NCBI RefSeq assembly: GCF_002897035.1
Contig: NZ_BAUX01000006.1
Coordinates: forward strand, 62,001 to 126,000
Direction: 5' to 3'
Length of the DNA: 64,000 bases
Origin: Methylopila sp. Yamaguchi
GTDB taxonomy: Bacteria; Pseudomonadota; Alphaproteobacteria; Rhizobiales; Methylopilaceae
How positions within the stretch are numbered: position 1 is the first letter of the stretch; each line of letters starts with the position of its first letter. The notes below the pieces were generated by a model, which was not told where the DNA came from, made no database searches, and was given only the letters and a program-made list of their open reading frames with translations. This document shows, in pieces, positions 17,470 to 25,487 of this stretch. The position numbers were made by a program, and so were the translations under genes.

Positions 17470-18552
17470 TCAGACCGTCGCCACAAACGTTTCGACCGAG
17501 GAGATCGTGGGCAGATGCTCCGCGATCCGCTTCCAGGCGGCGCCTTCGTCACGGCTGGCGTAGACCTCGCCGGAGCCGGTTCCGAAGTAGACGCCGGCGG
17601 GCGCCAGCCGGTCGGTCGCCAGCGCCTGCCGCAGCACGTTGAAGAAGGCGTTCTGCTGGGGCAACCCTTCCCGCGCCGCGGTCCATGCCCCGCCGCCGTC
17701 GTCGGTCCGCCAGACGGCGGCCTTGGCGTCGGGCATGTAGCGTCCAGCCGTATCGCCGTTGAGCGGGACGAGGAACAGGCGCTCGGGGTCGCGTGGATGG
17801 ACCGCGGCGGGAAAGCCGAAGCTTGACGGCAACCCTTCCTCGACGCTCGCCCAGGAGCGGCCGCCGTCGTCGCTGCGATACATCCCGCAGTGGTTCTGCT
17901 GGTAGAGCCGTGCGGGCCTTCCGGGCGCCATGACGAGACAGTGCACGCACTGGCCATGCTCGGGGTAGTTCTGGCCCTCGGGCATGAAGTCCGCCCGCGT
18001 CCCCCGGTTGCGCGGCTCCCAGGTCGCGCCGCCGTCGGCGGTGTGGAACACGCCCGCGGCCGATATTCCGACCCAGATCTGCTTCGGATCGTCCGGGTGC
18101 AGCACCAGCGAATGAAGAATGAGCCCCGCGCCGCCCGGATTCCACTCCGGCCGTGAGGGGGTGTTCTGCAGGCCCTCTACATGCGACCACGTCTCGCCGT
18201 CGTCGTCGCTGACGAACAGCCCCGCGGGCTCGACGCCCGCGTAGAGCCGCCCGTGTCCCATCGCGAGGCTCCAGACCGAGGCGACCGGCTCTTCGCCGGC
18301 GGCGTAGGCCAGGCCGCGGCTCGAATGCGTCCACGTCGTCCCGCCGTCGGTCGACCGCCACACCGCCGGCCCGAACCATGCGTTGCCGCCCGCGCCGTAG
18401 AGCGCGCCCGTGGCGGGATCGGCGATCACATGGTTGATCGGCCAGGTCTCGCAGTAGGGGCCGCGCAGGTCCCAGGCGACCCGCGCCGCGTCGCTTTCCA
18501 GGATGAACACGCCTTTCTTGGTGCCCAGCAGCACCTGTACCGTCCCTGTCAT
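17470..18552 (-). CDS. BNR/sortilin-like beta-propeller protein (exo-alpha-sialidase fold)
   Basis: A 360-aa protein without a signal peptide. Repeated Asp-box motifs, S-x-D-x-G-x-T/S-W, occur several times: RSTDGGTTW, VSDDDGETW, HTADGGATW, RSDDGGRSW, RTDDGGGAW and SRDEGAAW. They mark a six- or seven-bladed propeller. The fold is shared by sialidases and VPS10/sortilin domains, but the sialidase catalytic set is not evident, so binding rather than hydrolysis is as likely. It is cotranscribed with the MoaD-like gene, and this pairing recurs in bacteria. Confidence 0.82.
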   Translation of the reverse strand: MTGTVQVLLGTKKGVFILESDAARVAWDLRGPYCETWPINHVIADPATGALYGAGGNAWFGPAVWRSTDGGTTWTHSSRGLAYAAGEEPVASVWSLAMGHGRLYAGVEPAGLFVSDDDGETWSHVEGLQNTPSRPEWNPGGAGLILHSLVLHPDDPKQIWVGISAAGVFHTADGGATWEPRNRGTRADFMPEGQNYPEHGQCVHCLVMAPGRPARLYQQNHCGMYRSDDGGRSWASVEEGLPSSFGFPAAVHPRDPERLFLVPLNGDTAGRYMPDAKAAVWRTDDGGGAWTAAREGLPQQNAFFNVLRQALATDRLAPAGVYFGTGSGEVYASRDEGAAWKRIAEHLPTISSVETFVATV

Positions 18553-18562
18553 CCGAGCCTCC

Positions 18563-18982
18563 TCATCCCTCAGGCTGCGCGTTGATCATCCACGCGACGC
18601 CGAAGCGGTCGGCGACCATGCCGAAGGCGGGCGAGAAGAACGTGGGGCCAAGCGGCATCCGCACCTCGCCGCCCGCGCTCAGAGCCGCGAAACGGCGTTC
18701 CGCTTCGGCCGGGGCCGCGACGGTCAGAGACAGCGCCACGCCCTCTAAGCGCGCGGCCTTGGCGCAGTACCCGTCGGACATCATCACCACGCTGTCGCCG
18801 ATCTTGAGGCAGGCATGCATGACGTTCGCCTCTGCGCCCGCGGGAATAGCGCCCGGCGGCAGAGGCTCGGGACTGTCGGAGAAGCGCATCATCGCGACCC
18901 GCTCCGCGCCGAGAACCTCTTCGTAGAACGTCATCGCCTCTTCGCAGCGGCCTTCAAAGAACAGGTAAGGCTGTATGTGCAT
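18563..18982 (-). CDS. VOC family protein (PhnB-like glyoxalase fold)
   Basis: A 139-aa protein starting at ATG 18982, right after a GGGAGGACG ribosome site; the longer frame from 19048 adds an unlike arginine-rich tail. MHIQPYLFFEGRCEEAMTFYEEVLGAE, ANVMHACLKIGDSVVMMSDG and a C-terminal FGMVADRFGVAWMIN are typical of the PhnB/DUF1338-neighbour VOC group. These proteins bind metals or small ligands, and function cannot be assigned. It precedes the BNR gene on the same strand by 10 bp, so it may head that operon. Confidence 0.85.
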   Translation of the reverse strand: MHIQPYLFFEGRCEEAMTFYEEVLGAERVAMMRFSDSPEPLPPGAIPAGAEANVMHACLKIGDSVVMMSDGYCAKAARLEGVALSLTVAAPAEAERRFAALSAGGEVRMPLGPTFFSPAFGMVADRFGVAWMINAQPEG

Positions 18983-19207
18983 CGCGCGTCCTCCCGAGAC
19001 GTCGGCTCCGATGCGACAAGGACGACGCGGCGGCGCGGCCGCCGACACGGCGCGCGAGTTTTTCAGGAAGTAGCGACGGGTGAGGGTTCCTGGGCGGCGA
19101 AGATGCTTGGTCCGCGCTGACGCTGCTTCGCGAGCGCGAGCGGCCGCACAGACAACGCCACAGGCGCGAGCGGACCATGTTGCTGAGGGCGCAGGGTTTG
19201 AAGAGTT

Positions 19208-19224
19208 GGCTGGGGGACCTGGAC
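19208..19224. repeat. attL core (17-bp direct repeat)
   Basis: TGGCTGGGGGACCTGGA is identical to the 3' end of the tRNA-Gln gene at 37457-37473; the flanking bases differ on both sides. It is the chromosomal 3' tRNA fragment pushed away by integration. Confidence 0.88.
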
Positions 19225-19237
19225 CTTAAATACGGGT

Positions 19238-19310
19238 GTTACGACTCGCTAGAAGCGCTCGGAATTGAATGATTTTTATTGTGCTTCATGGGACACACTG
19301 TTACGACTCG
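19238..19310. repeat. Direct repeat pair beside attL, possible integrase arm sites
   Basis: TGTTACGACTCG occurs at 19238-19249 and 19299-19310, 61 bp apart. A near match TGCTACGACC lies at 37395-37404 close to the other end. Tyrosine integrases bind such arm sites on both sides of the core, so this is a reasonable guess only. Confidence 0.45.
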
Positions 19311-19341
19311 GTGTCACGAGTTGCAGTCCCGAGCACCTTCC

Positions 19342-21114
19342 ATGAGCGCCGACACGAACATCGTTCGCCGACAAGGATCGTCGGTCTATTACGCCCGAAC
19401 GGCCGTCCCGCTGCACCTGCGCGAGCATTACCGCGGGCCGGACGGGAAGCCTCGTCGCGAGCTGTGGAAGTCGCTCGGCACGAAGGATCGCCACGAGGCC
19501 CGCCGGCTCGGCCTACGCGTTCTCTCAGCGTGGGCAGACGAGTTCGCGGTGAAGCGGACAGAGCTGGAACACCGCATCCCGATGACCGACGCCGACCTTC
19601 AAGAGGCGGTTTGGTCCCGCTACTGCGCGTTGGTCGAAGCTGACGAGCGCTTCCGTCATGCGACGCCGACCCCGGAGCAGCTCGACGAGCTTTGGGATCA
19701 GCTTCAGCACGAGTTCGGCGGATCACCCGGCGACGAGAGCGCGACCGCTCATCGTGTTTGGGAGCTGATCCGCGACCGCTTCGAGATTGATCAGGCGGAA
19801 CGGGAAGCTCGGCGGCAGGCGCTGGCGGCGGGACTGGCGCGGGGGCAGACGGCCGCCGTCGCCAAAGTGGCTCGCGACGTCGCGACCAAGATGCGGCTCG
19901 ACGTGAAGTCGGGGACCGCCGACGAAAGGAAGCTCGGCGCGGGCCTGATGCGCGCCGAGCTGGAAGCTCTAAAGCGCAGCTCCGAGCGCGACGTCGGCGA
20001 CTTCACCGGAGAGCCGCGCGACGCGCTTGTGCGCCGGCCGTCGATTGAACGGGCGAAGGCCGGCGAAGGGATCATGGACCTCTTCGAGAAATACGCGAAT
20101 GAGAACCCAGAGAACTGCCGCGCGGATACGCTTCGCCAATCACGGCAGTCCGTCGAGCTGTTCGTCTCAACGCTTCCGCCGGGCTCGCCGGCGAGGGCCA
20201 TCACGAAGAAGGCAGTGCGCGAGTGGAAGGAATTGCTGCTCGACACGCCCGTCCGCGCGAGTGACACGAACATATTTCGCGGCCTCGCGCTGCGCGAGAT
20301 CGTGGCGAAGAATAAGGCGCTCGGGAAGGGCGCAAAGCCGAAGATTGCGCCCAAGACGATCAACCGCCATCTGAGCGCGCTTGGCGCATTCTCGACGTGG
20401 CTCGACTTTCACGAGCATATCGACGGCAATCCGACCGTCGGTCATTACATCAAGATCGACAAGGACACGCCGCCGGAAACCTACACGCCCGAGCAGCTTC
20501 AGACGATCTTCTCGTCGCCCATGTTCGCCGGCGACGTCGAGCGCGACTACCGCTTTTGGGTGCCGTTGGTTCAGATGTTCACGGGCATGCGACAGGGCGA
20601 AGTCGCGCAGCTCTTGGTCAAAGACGTGATCGAGCAGCACGGCCGAGCGACCGTCTTCATCACGAAACGGGGCGGCGGGGGCAAGACGCTGAAGACCGCG
20701 GGAAGCGAGCGCGTGATCGTCCTGCATGACGAGTTGAAGCGGCTTGGTTTCTTGAAGCATGTCGAGGCCATGCGCGAGGCTGGCGAGGAACGGCTCTTCC
20801 CGACCGCGACGAAGAACGACCGGGGCCAGTGGATCGACGCTTTCAGCCGCGAGTTTCCGCGCGAGTTGACCCGCCTCGGAGTGAAGCAGGGCAGGGGGCT
20901 TAGCCTTCACACCTTCCGCCACAACGCGACGGACGCCATGCGTGCCGCAGGTTTCGTAGATGAAGAGATCGCCCCCGTGCTCGGGCACGCGAAGAAGAAG
21001 CTCATGACGTCCGGCTACGGCCGCGTGCCCGAGGATAGGCTGTTGCGCGACGCAAAGCTCGTCGATGCCATCGCTTATCCCGGTGTTGATCTCAGCCACC
21101 TATACTCCGTCTAA
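19342..21114 (+). CDS. Tyrosine-family site-specific integrase
   Basis: A 590-aa recombinase. The start ATG 19342 (MSADTNIVRRQGSSVYYARTAVP) gives the usual N-terminus of the DUF6538-type integrases; an earlier ATG at 19279 is less likely. An N-terminal arm/core-binding part with SAM-like helices (about 260-380) precedes the catalytic domain. Catalytic residues are R417 in GMRQGEVAQ, H523 and R526 in HTFRHNA, H549 in LGHAKKK and Y559 in SGYGR. It should insert and excise the element at the tRNA-Gln att site, which lies just 118 bp upstream. Confidence 0.94.
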   Translation: MSADTNIVRRQGSSVYYARTAVPLHLREHYRGPDGKPRRELWKSLGTKDRHEARRLGLRVLSAWADEFAVKRTELEHRIPMTDADLQEAVWSRYCALVEADERFRHATPTPEQLDELWDQLQHEFGGSPGDESATAHRVWELIRDRFEIDQAEREARRQALAAGLARGQTAAVAKVARDVATKMRLDVKSGTADERKLGAGLMRAELEALKRSSERDVGDFTGEPRDALVRRPSIERAKAGEGIMDLFEKYANENPENCRADTLRQSRQSVELFVSTLPPGSPARAITKKAVREWKELLLDTPVRASDTNIFRGLALREIVAKNKALGKGAKPKIAPKTINRHLSALGAFSTWLDFHEHIDGNPTVGHYIKIDKDTPPETYTPEQLQTIFSSPMFAGDVERDYRFWVPLVQMFTGMRQGEVAQLLVKDVIEQHGRATVFITKRGGGGKTLKTAGSERVIVLHDELKRLGFLKHVEAMREAGEERLFPTATKNDRGQWIDAFSREFPRELTRLGVKQGRGLSLHTFRHNATDAMRAAGFVDEEIAPVLGHAKKKLMTSGYGRVPEDRLLRDAKLVDAIAYPGVDLSHLYSV

Positions 21115-21175
21115 CAGGAAATTTTCCTATATAGCTATTTTTTCCTAGACGCAGGAGTCGCCGTCAGTCACACTT

Positions 21176-21197
21176 AATCCCAACAGATTTTGGGATT
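21176..21197. promoter_or_regulatory. Perfect hairpin just upstream of the portal gene
   Basis: AATCCCAA (21176-21183) and TTGGGATT (21190-21197) pair over 8 bp with a 6-nt loop. It ends 8 bp before the GTG start of the portal gene and covers the place where a ribosome site would be. It could regulate translation or be an operator. The stretch before it (21115-21150) is AT-rich, with a TATATA box and a run of T. Confidence 0.5.
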
Positions 21198-21205
21198 GAG
21201 ATCGC

Positions 21206-22435
21206 GTGTCTAAAAGCGAGAAGAGGAAGTCGAAGAGCAGGGGCGTCGAGCGCAAGAGCGCTCCGAGCGTCCTCAATCTTTGGGGACTCGACGCCTTCCT
21301 CGCAGCGAACACTATCGCCGGCCCTGTCATTACACCCGAGACCGCGATGCAGTGCACGGCTGTCGCCTGCGCCGTCTCGCTGATCGCCGACACGGTCGGC
21401 AACCTGCCCGCCAAGCTCTACGTCCGCGATGACAAGGGCGGGAAGCTTCCCGACGCCGACCATCCTGCCTATGCGCTCGTCCATGACGACGCCTCGGCGG
21501 ACGTCTCGGCATCTGCGCTGCGCACCCAGCTCACGACTGACGCCCTACTGCACGGCAACGGCTACGCCTTCGCGAACCGTCTTGAAGACGGCCGTGTCGT
21601 CGAGTTCGTGCGCCTCGATCCCCGCGCCGTCACCGTCCATCAGGACACGCTCTCGGGCGAAGTCAGCTATCGCCTGTCGTCCGGCTCGGCGCACCGCATC
21701 CTCGCTCGCGACGAAGTCCTGCACATTCCGGCCTTCAGCCTCGACGGCGTGAAGGGCACGTCGCCGGTCCATCTCGCCCGTGAAGCCATCGCCCTCAGCC
21801 TGATCATGGAGCAGCACGCCAGCCGTCTGTTCGCGGCCGGCGGGCGTCCCTCGGGCATCCTGACGACCCCGGAAGACCTCGGCGACGACGGCGTGAAGAA
21901 CATCGCCGAAAGCTGGCACGCCGCTCATGGTGGGCAGCAGTCCGGCAGGACCGCGATCCTCGAAAAGGACATGAAGTTCCAGCCGCTCGCCTTCAACAGC
22001 GTCGACAGCCAGTTCCTTGAGGTGCGCACGCATCAGCTCGACGAGATCGCGCGGGCCTTCCGCGTGCCGCCGAGCATGCTCTTCAACCTCGGGCGCGCGA
22101 CCTGGGGAAACACCGAGCAGATGGGCGCGCTGTTCCTTCAGCTTACCCTTCTGCCGTGGCTTCGCACGTGGCAGGACGCCTATCGCCGGCTGCTGCTGAG
22201 CGAAGACGAACGCCGCACCCATCTCGTCGAGTTCGTCATTGACGACCTGCTGCGAGCCGACGCCGCCACCCGCGCGACGGCCTATGCGCAGTATCGCGCC
22301 ATGGGCGCAATGACGAAGAACGAAGTCCGCGCCGGCCTGAACCTCCCGGCGCTCGACGGCGGCGACACCCTCGACAATCCGAACATCACCACGGCCCCGG
22401 CCGCCAACTCGGCGCAGGAGGTCGAAGCCGCGTGA
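21206..22435 (+). CDS. Phage portal protein (HK97 family)
   Basis: A 409-aa protein, starting at GTG 21206, that would form the dodecameric portal at the capsid vertex through which DNA enters. Family features are TAMQCTAVACAVSLIADTVGNLP near residue 45, LLHGNGYAF, RLDPRAVTV, VLHIPAFSLDGVKGTSPV and RAFRVPPSMLFNLGRATWGNTEQ with the following amphipathic crown region. No ribosome site is clear, but a hairpin sits at that place. It is the first gene of the tightly packed head operon. Confidence 0.94.
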   Translation: MSKSEKRKSKSRGVERKSAPSVLNLWGLDAFLAANTIAGPVITPETAMQCTAVACAVSLIADTVGNLPAKLYVRDDKGGKLPDADHPAYALVHDDASADVSASALRTQLTTDALLHGNGYAFANRLEDGRVVEFVRLDPRAVTVHQDTLSGEVSYRLSSGSAHRILARDEVLHIPAFSLDGVKGTSPVHLAREAIALSLIMEQHASRLFAAGGRPSGILTTPEDLGDDGVKNIAESWHAAHGGQQSGRTAILEKDMKFQPLAFNSVDSQFLEVRTHQLDEIARAFRVPPSMLFNLGRATWGNTEQMGALFLQLTLLPWLRTWQDAYRRLLLSEDERRTHLVEFVIDDLLRADAATRATAYAQYRAMGAMTKNEVRAGLNLPALDGGDTLDNPNITTAPAANSAQEVEAA

Positions 22436-22770
22436 TCCCGTTCCGCGCCACCCTCGACGTCGAGCGCGCCTTCGTGCTCACGCCGCACGCCATCGGCGAG
22501 CTTGAGAAGGCGACCGGCGTCGGTATCGGCTCGCTTATCCATCGCGTTCCGACCGGCCACTTCGCCCATTCGGAGATCGTCGAGACGCTGCGCCTCGGGC
22601 TCATCGGCGCAGGCACGCCTGCCGAAGACGCCGCGAGCATCATCGCCGGCTTCATGGTGACCAAGCCGCTCGCCGCCGCCTTCCTGATCGCGGCCGACCT
22701 TCTCGCCGCCCTCTACAGCGGGCCGGCCTCTGACACCCCGGAACAGGACGACGCCGATGGAACGGCTTGA
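22432..22770 (+). CDS. Tail assembly chaperone-like protein (GTA gp10 / Phage_TAC_11 type)
   Basis: A 112-aa protein that begins at GTG 22432, overlapping the portal stop (GTGA). AFVLTPHAIGELEKATGVGIGSL, FAHSEIVETLRLGLIGAGTP and an Ala/Leu-rich final helix match the small proteins placed next to tail genes in gene transfer agents and siphophages. Those act as chaperones for tape measure proteins or as tail components. Its place between portal and protease is unusual. Function is inferred from family only. Confidence 0.68.
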   Translation: MIPFRATLDVERAFVLTPHAIGELEKATGVGIGSLIHRVPTGHFAHSEIVETLRLGLIGAGTPAEDAASIIAGFMVTKPLAAAFLIAADLLAALYSGPASDTPEQDDADGTA

Positions 22771-23257
22771 GATCAAGGCCGCGCTGTCGGTCGACGAAGC
22801 CGGCACGATCACGGGCATCGCTTGGCCCTTCAATGAGGGACCGGACCAGCTCGGCGACTTGATCGCCCCCGGCGCGTTCACGATCGCGCCCGACATGCCG
22901 ATGCTGTTCGCGCACGACCCGGAAGACCTCGTCGGCATCTGGACCGAGGTGAAGGAGACGCCCGAAGGGCTGCTCGTCGCGGGCCAGCTCGACGTCAAGG
23001 AACGTCGCCGCGCCCGCGCTGTCCGCTCGCTCATCACATCCGGCCAGATCGGCGGCCTGTCCATCGGCTACCGCACGAAGGCGTTCACGCCCCGCGCTGG
23101 CAAAGGTCGCGTCATCTCGGCGCTCGACCTCGTCGAAGTCTCCGTCGTCCGCAACCCCGCCCATCCTCGCGCTCGGATCACCGGCGCGAAGTCCGCTTCG
23201 TCCGCTCTTGCGATCGCCGAAGCCATCTCCCGCGCCGCTTCGGCGCTTCGCATCTGA
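22757..23257 (+). CDS. HK97-type prohead protease
   Basis: A 166-aa serine protease of the U35/HK97 prohead group that cleaves scaffold and capsid proteins during head maturation. It overlaps the previous gene by 14 bases. MERLEIKAALSVDEAGTITG opens the fold. H53 in MPMLFAHD and the serine in GQIGGLSIGYR are the expected catalytic His and Ser, and RVISALDLVEVSVVRNPAHPRA closes the domain. Length is normal. Confidence 0.93.
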   Translation: MERLEIKAALSVDEAGTITGIAWPFNEGPDQLGDLIAPGAFTIAPDMPMLFAHDPEDLVGIWTEVKETPEGLLVAGQLDVKERRRARAVRSLITSGQIGGLSIGYRTKAFTPRAGKGRVISALDLVEVSVVRNPAHPRARITGAKSASSALAIAEAISRAASALRI

Positions 23258-23274
23258 AAAGGAACTGCCTGAAA

Positions 23275-24432
23275 ATGACCTCGCATGTTCGCGCCCTCGC
23301 CGGCGCTATTGAACTGAAAGACGCCGAAGGCGACGCCGCCGGCATCGTCAACGCGGCGCTCGCCGAGCTGCGCAGCACGATCGACGACCGTCTGAAGGCC
23401 GTCGAGACCAAGTCCGACGCCACGGCGCTCATCGGCCGCCTCGACAAGCTCGAGGCCAAGCTGAACCGCCCGGCGATCGTCACCGGCCGCGACGAGCTGT
23501 CCGCTGAGCGCAAGGCGTTCACGGGCTACGCCCGCCACGGCGATCAGCGCCCCGACCTCGTCGAGGTGAAGACGCTCACCGTGTCGGCCGACGCGAACGG
23601 CGGCTACCTCGCGCCCGACGAGTTCGCGAACGAAATCCTGAAGCTCACGACCGAGTTCAGCCCGATCCGCGCCTACGCCAACGTGACTACGGTCGGGGCC
23701 GACAAGATCCTGTTCCCGCGCCGCACCGGCTCCGTCGCCGCGTCGTGGGTGGCCGAAATTGATCCGCGCACCGCGTCTCAGCCGAGCTTCGAACAGGTCG
23801 CGATCGAGAACTTTGAGCTGGCGACCTACACCGACGCCAGCGTGAAGCTGCTCGAAGACAACGCCTACAACCTCGAAGGCTTTCTGTCCGCTGAGTTCGG
23901 CGAGCGCTTCGGCATGGCTGAGGGCCTCGCCTTCGTGAAGGGCACGGGCGCCGGACAGCCGAAGGGCCTGCTCACGGCCGCGGGCATCGCCGAGATCAAG
24001 ACGGGCGTTGCGGCCGACTTCCCCGCCACGAACCCGGCCGACGTGCTTGTGAAGATGTTCCACGCTCTTCCGACCGTCCACTCGGCGCGCGGCTGCTGGA
24101 TCATGAACCGCAAGACCCTTGGCCTCGTGCGCCTCTGGAAGGACGCGCAGGGCCGCTATCTCGTCAACGATCCGAAGGACGGCGGCTTCTCGACGCTGTT
24201 CGGCCGTCCCGTGATTGAGGCGACCGATATGCCGGACGTCGCCGCCGGCGCGTTCCCGATCATGTTCGGCGACCTCAGCGGCTATCGCATCGTCGACCGC
24301 GTCGGGCTGTCGTTCCTGCGCGACCCCTACAGCCTCGCGGGCGTCGGACAGGTCCGTTTCCATGCTCGCAAGCGCACGGGCGCGGACGTTACGCATCCCG
24401 ACCGCTTCGTGAAGCTGAAGGTCGCGGCGTGA
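23275..24432 (+). CDS. Major capsid protein (HK97 family)
   Basis: A 385-aa HK97-fold capsid subunit. Residues 1 to about 75 are charged and coiled-coil-like (the delta/scaffold domain, LAELRSTIDDRLKAVETKSD) and would be removed by the upstream protease. The capsid core follows from about residue 100 (LTVSADANGGYLAPDEFANEI), with FAFVKGTGAGQPKGLL-like and GWIMNRKTL-like blocks visible as GLAFVKGTGAGQPKG and SARGCWIMNRKTLGLV. AAGGA-type ribosome signal AAAAGGA precedes ATG 23275. Confidence 0.95.
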   Translation: MTSHVRALAGAIELKDAEGDAAGIVNAALAELRSTIDDRLKAVETKSDATALIGRLDKLEAKLNRPAIVTGRDELSAERKAFTGYARHGDQRPDLVEVKTLTVSADANGGYLAPDEFANEILKLTTEFSPIRAYANVTTVGADKILFPRRTGSVAASWVAEIDPRTASQPSFEQVAIENFELATYTDASVKLLEDNAYNLEGFLSAEFGERFGMAEGLAFVKGTGAGQPKGLLTAAGIAEIKTGVAADFPATNPADVLVKMFHALPTVHSARGCWIMNRKTLGLVRLWKDAQGRYLVNDPKDGGFSTLFGRPVIEATDMPDVAAGAFPIMFGDLSGYRIVDRVGLSFLRDPYSLAGVGQVRFHARKRTGADVTHPDRFVKLKVAA

Positions 24433-24436
24433 TCTG

Positions 24437-24976
24437 ATGACGCTCGCGGCGCGCGATATCGTGGTTGAGATCGGAGGCAGCTCCATCCGCCTCTGGCCGA
24501 CCCTGCGCGCCGCAACGCGCCTTGAGCGCGAGCACGGGCTTCAGAAGCTCGGCTTTCTGCTCGCCCAGGGCAGCATCTGCGCGACGACGGCGATCCTCGC
24601 CGAGCACGTCGACCATGTCCCGGCGATCACCGTCGCCGACGCCATGCGCCTCGCGCCCGACCTTCTGCTGCACCTCACGCAGCTTGCGGACCTCGGCGAG
24701 CAGCCCAAGGGAAAGGGCAAGCCGACCGGCCAGCCCACGACCCTCGTCGACCTGCACCGCCAGCTTTTCGGCCTTGGCACCGGCGTTCTCGGCTGGACCC
24801 CGGCCGATACCTGGGCGGCTTCGCCCGCCGAAATCGTAGCCGCCTATGACGCCCGCCGCGAGCTGCTGACGGCGCTGTTTGGCGCTGGCGAGCAGAACGT
24901 CGCCGACGCCCCCGACCATCCGAATTTCAAGGCTGATCCCGACCGCCGCGCCAAGCTGAAGGCGCTGGGCGTATGA
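24437..24976 (+). CDS. Phage protein, second tail assembly chaperone-like
   Basis: A 179-aa cytoplasmic protein four bases after the capsid gene. The N-terminal LAARDIVVEIGGSSIRLWPTLRAATRLEREHG and the later LGWTPADTWAASPAEIVAAYDARRELL look like the two halves of tail assembly chaperones (G/GT-like), whose C-terminus often has a W-T/S-P-x-E motif. No catalytic motif is present. It could alternatively be a head-tail linker protein. Its stop overlaps the next small gene as ATGA. Confidence 0.55.
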   Translation: MTLAARDIVVEIGGSSIRLWPTLRAATRLEREHGLQKLGFLLAQGSICATTAILAEHVDHVPAITVADAMRLAPDLLLHLTQLADLGEQPKGKGKPTGQPTTLVDLHRQLFGLGTGVLGWTPADTWAASPAEIVAAYDARRELLTALFGAGEQNVADAPDHPNFKADPDRRAKLKALGV

Positions 24977-25122
24977 CCGGCCTTTCCTATCAGGGGGCTC
25001 ACTCTGACGGCTCCGCGACCAGCCGAACAACGGAAAGCATCCTCCGCGCCCCCAGCTCATTGCAGCGTTATGCGGCGGTCAAGGATGCACGGTCGCACCC
25101 CTATTCCTGCGAGGCGTTCTGA
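24973..25122 (+). CDS. Small phage protein, 49 aa, unknown
   Basis: This 49-codon frame starts with an ATGA overlap on the previous stop and ends in a TGATG overlap with the HNH gene, so both junctions suggest translational coupling. The product (MTGLSYQGAH... ending SHPYSCEAF) is polar and rich in Ser, Arg and Ala, with one Cys and no known motif. The compact packing is the main evidence that it is real. Confidence 0.6.
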   Translation: MTGLSYQGAHSDGSATSRTTESILRAPSSLQRYAAVKDARSHPYSCEAF

Positions 25123-25487
25123 TGCCCTCGCGTCCGGCCCGCATCTGTGTCTGTGGCCGTGTCGTCGCTGCCGGCACCGTCTGCGCCTGTCAGCGTGCTC
25201 GTAAGGCGCAGCACGACCGCGCCCGCCCCAACGCCAATGCCCGAGGCTACGGCACGAAGTGGCGCGCTGAGAGCGCCGCCTTCCTCGCCGCGCACCCCGT
25301 CTGCTCCCGCTGCGGCGCGCCCTCGACCGTCGTCAATCACAAGGTCCCGCACCGCATGAGCGCCGCCCGCACGGCTCCCGAGCTGGCGACCGCTCAGAAG
25401 CTCTTCTGGCGTCGCTCCAACTGGGAACCCGTCTGCGCCCCTTGCCACAACGGGCCGATCCAATCGGAAGAAAGGTCTGCGTCGTGA
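25122..25487 (+). CDS. HNH endonuclease
   Basis: A 121-aa phage HNH nuclease. N-terminal cysteines (CVCGRVVAAGTVCAC) and the pairs HPVCSRCG and EPVCAPCHN form the zinc-stabilised beta-beta-alpha-metal core, with VVNHKVPHR supplying the first histidines and CHN the last. Such small HNH proteins sit near terminases in HK97-type phages and help the large terminase cut DNA. Here it lies between capsid and connector genes. Confidence 0.9.
   Translation: MPSRPARICVCGRVVAAGTVCACQRARKAQHDRARPNANARGYGTKWRAESAAFLAAHPVCSRCGAPSTVVNHKVPHRMSAARTAPELATAQKLFWRRSNWEPVCAPCHNGPIQSEERSAS

Larger units (their letters stand above)
18983..19341. other. Junction region: chromosome, left attachment site and integrase leader
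   Basis: There is no gene in these 359 bp. Bases 18983-19207 are ordinary chromosomal flank upstream of the VOC gene. The 17-bp att core is at 19208-19224. From 19225 the sequence becomes AT-richer and belongs to the integrated element, with two direct repeats that may be integrase arm sites. Confidence 0.7.
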
